Shown: one piece after another, positions 59,700 through 60,841 of the stretch
How the letters are laid out: each line of letters begins with the position of its first letter
Position numbering within the stretch: the first letter of the stretch is position 1
From: DATLXU01 sp035575515
Lineage (GTDB): Bacteria > Acidobacteriota > Blastocatellia > UBA7656
DNA: 60,841 nucleotides
NCBI GenBank assembly: GCA_035575515.1
Contig: DATLXU010000149.1
Coordinates: forward strand, 1 to 60,841
Direction of reading: 5' to 3'
Notes under the pieces: generated by a model
Told to the model about the DNA's origin: nothing
The model's database searches: none
Seen by the model: the letters and a program-made list of their open reading frames with translations, nothing else
Position numbers and translations under genes: made by a program

Positions 59700-60841
59700 T
59701 CATTTTGATTCTTCATCATCCTGCGAGCCGCGAAAGAACCTCTGCTCGTCGGCGTCGGGCGGGCGGCTGACGCTGACGACATCAATGAAGCGGCCAAGCA
59801 GTTGTTTCATTGCGGCTGCTTTCTCAGGCATCCGGTCGTAGAGGTTCCGCTGCTCCGTCGGATCATCTTTGAGATTGAACAGCTCAAACGTGTTGTAGTT
59901 CGCGCTGTAAATAAGCTTGTAGCCATCCTGTGTTATGACCATGTACTTTTTAATCTCAGGGTCAACGTTGTATTGAGGATCAAAGAATGGTGAATCGTTG
60001 CGCTGCCAGTGCTCGCCGTAAACAGGCGGGCGAGTGAACATCTCGCCGCGAAGCAGCGGGAGCAGGCTCACGCCAGTGTACTCTTTCGGGCAAGCAATGC
60101 CGACGGCGTTCAGGATGGTGCTGCCGAGATCGATCGTGCTGACATAATCCGAGATGCGGCGGGCGGGTTGGCCCGGCAGGTGGATTATCATCGGCACACG
60201 CATCTGCTCGTTATAGAGTTGCGAGTTATGCTTGTAAACCGCGCGCTCGCCCAACGACTCGCCGTGATCGGACATGATTATAATCATTGTGTCGTTAATC
60301 TTTCCGCTCTGCTCAAGCCAGTCGAACAGCCTTCCAAGATGATGGTCAGCGTAAGCAATCTCACCGTCATATAAATCCGCAAGCGACGAGCCGAAATAGA
60401 AATCCCGCCGCTCTCTGTAAGGCATGTGCGGTTCGAATGCGTAAAGGTAAGCGCAAAGTGGTTGGCCGTCAGGAGCCTTCTTGAATGTGTCAATCACAGA
60501 GTCGACGGATTCTTTCAGATTATTCGTCCGCGCGCTGTTAATCATCTGCGGGTCTTTGATCCGCCGGTAAAGCGTCGCCGCGCGGCGAGCCGGAAATAGA
60601 ATCGTGTTGTAACCATTTCGAGCAAGCACTTCCGTCCACGTCTCAACGTGCGCGTCCCAGAAAGACGACTGCATGAACTTGGGCACGGCCTGATAAGTTG
60701 ACGGCGAAGGGGTGAAGGCGTTTTCAAAGACAGAAGCGCGCTCGGCGAGCTTCGCAAGATTTGGAGAGGTGTTTCTCTGGTATCCATAGACGCTCAAGTG
60801 ATCTGCTCTGACTGTGTCAATGAATATGAAGATGACGTTGA
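59700..60841 (-). CDS. Sulfatase-fold hydrolase/transferase (N-terminus outside window)
   Basis: 381 residues are visible. The minus-strand frame is open to the window edge and begins NVIFIFIDTVRADHLSVYGY, the usual sulfatase start with the metal-binding Asp. The nucleophile segment is TPSPSTYQAVPKF, without the CxPxR or SxPxR formylglycine motif, so the nucleophile is likely Ser or Thr. The second metal site is MSDHGESLGERAVYKHN. Downstream blocks YGEHWQRND and YKLIYSANYNTFELFNLKDD are typical of the fold. Alkaline-phosphatase superfamily phospho- or sulfo-hydrolases and phosphoethanolamine transferases all fit. It is convergent with the glycan operon. Confidence 0.85.
   Translation of the reverse strand, partial: NVIFIFIDTVRADHLSVYGYQRNTSPNLAKLAERASVFENAFTPSPSTYQAVPKFMQSSFWDAHVETWTEVLARNGYNTILFPARRAATLYRRIKDPQMINSARTNNLKESVDSVIDTFKKAPDGQPLCAYLYAFEPHMPYRERRDFYFGSSLADLYDGEIAYADHHLGRLFDWLEQSGKINDTMIIIMSDHGESLGERAVYKHNSQLYNEQMRVPMIIHLPGQPARRISDYVSTIDLGSTILNAVGIACPKEYTGVSLLPLLRGEMFTRPPVYGEHWQRNDSPFFDPQYNVDPEIKKYMVITQDGYKLIYSANYNTFELFNLKDDPTEQRNLYDRMPEKAAAMKQLLGRFIDVVSVSRPPDADEQRFFRGSQDDEESK

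Overview
The window reads as chromosomal DNA of a Gram-negative, fairly GC-rich bacterium. The gene mix points to an Acidobacteriota-like organism, possibly of the Blastocatellia. This mix is futalosine-route menaquinone synthesis, DUF885 and S41 secreted hydrolases, several APC permeases, many cytoplasmic alkaline-phosphatase-superfamily proteins in a glycan operon, and abundant heptamer-based hairpins. The placement is an inference from gene content, not from a marker phylogeny. No rRNA, CRISPR array, phage module or intact insertion sequence is visible.

Layout. 1-2640 is the 3' part of a type IV pilus/type II secretion assembly operon (PilN end, PilO, a PilP/GspC-like protein, a pseudopilin-like protein with a 14-Asp tract). 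2779-18260 is a mixed stretch of single genes: an APC permease, a secreted PIG-L-type deacetylase, a VOC protein, a tiny metallothionein-like gene, an S41 protease, PruA-type dehydrogenase, a TPR protein, an FHA-plus-trypsin membrane protease, a TolB-like propeller and a DUF72 protein. 18390-21810 is an information-processing block on the minus strand: ybaB, dnaX, SRP RNA, tRNA-Ser(GGA), tRNA-Ser(CGA) and tadA, with the tadA end overlapping a tRNA. 21940-22630 is a gene graveyard built from pieces of a LuxR-type ATPase and a second gene. 22835-32170 holds an alpha/beta-hydrolase pseudoenzyme, a DUF2752 protein, a zinc-ribbon gene pair, a PLD-like protein, a DUF885 protein, mqnC, an aromatic amino acid decarboxylase, two unknown genes and tRNA-Leu(CAA). 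32311-39322 is a minus-strand transporter block: a CPA2 antiporter and three APC permeases.

39586-59693 is one long plus-strand run of 15 genes that looks like a surface-glycan or glycolipid operon: an APS-kinase-like protein, five cytoplasmic alkaline-phosphatase-superfamily proteins, a YfhO-type membrane protein, two Wzx-type flippases, an LPG-synthase-type flippase-like protein, a GT39-like membrane protein, two GT2 and one GT4 glycosyltransferase, and a 64-residue zinc-binding protein. A sulfatase-fold protein on the opposite strand is cut by the window end.

The most unusual feature is a population of at least 14 intergenic (and in two cases coding) hairpin elements. Each is built from tandem units of about seven bases on one arm and their complement on the other arm. 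The unit sequence differs between families, but the architecture is the same. They cluster at gene ends, between RNA genes and directly in front of start codons, and they supply stop codons, one start codon and stretches of protein. A second unusual point is a shared C-terminal motif (RLxxLGY-like) on the APS-kinase-like protein and three of the phosphatase-superfamily proteins of the glycan operon.
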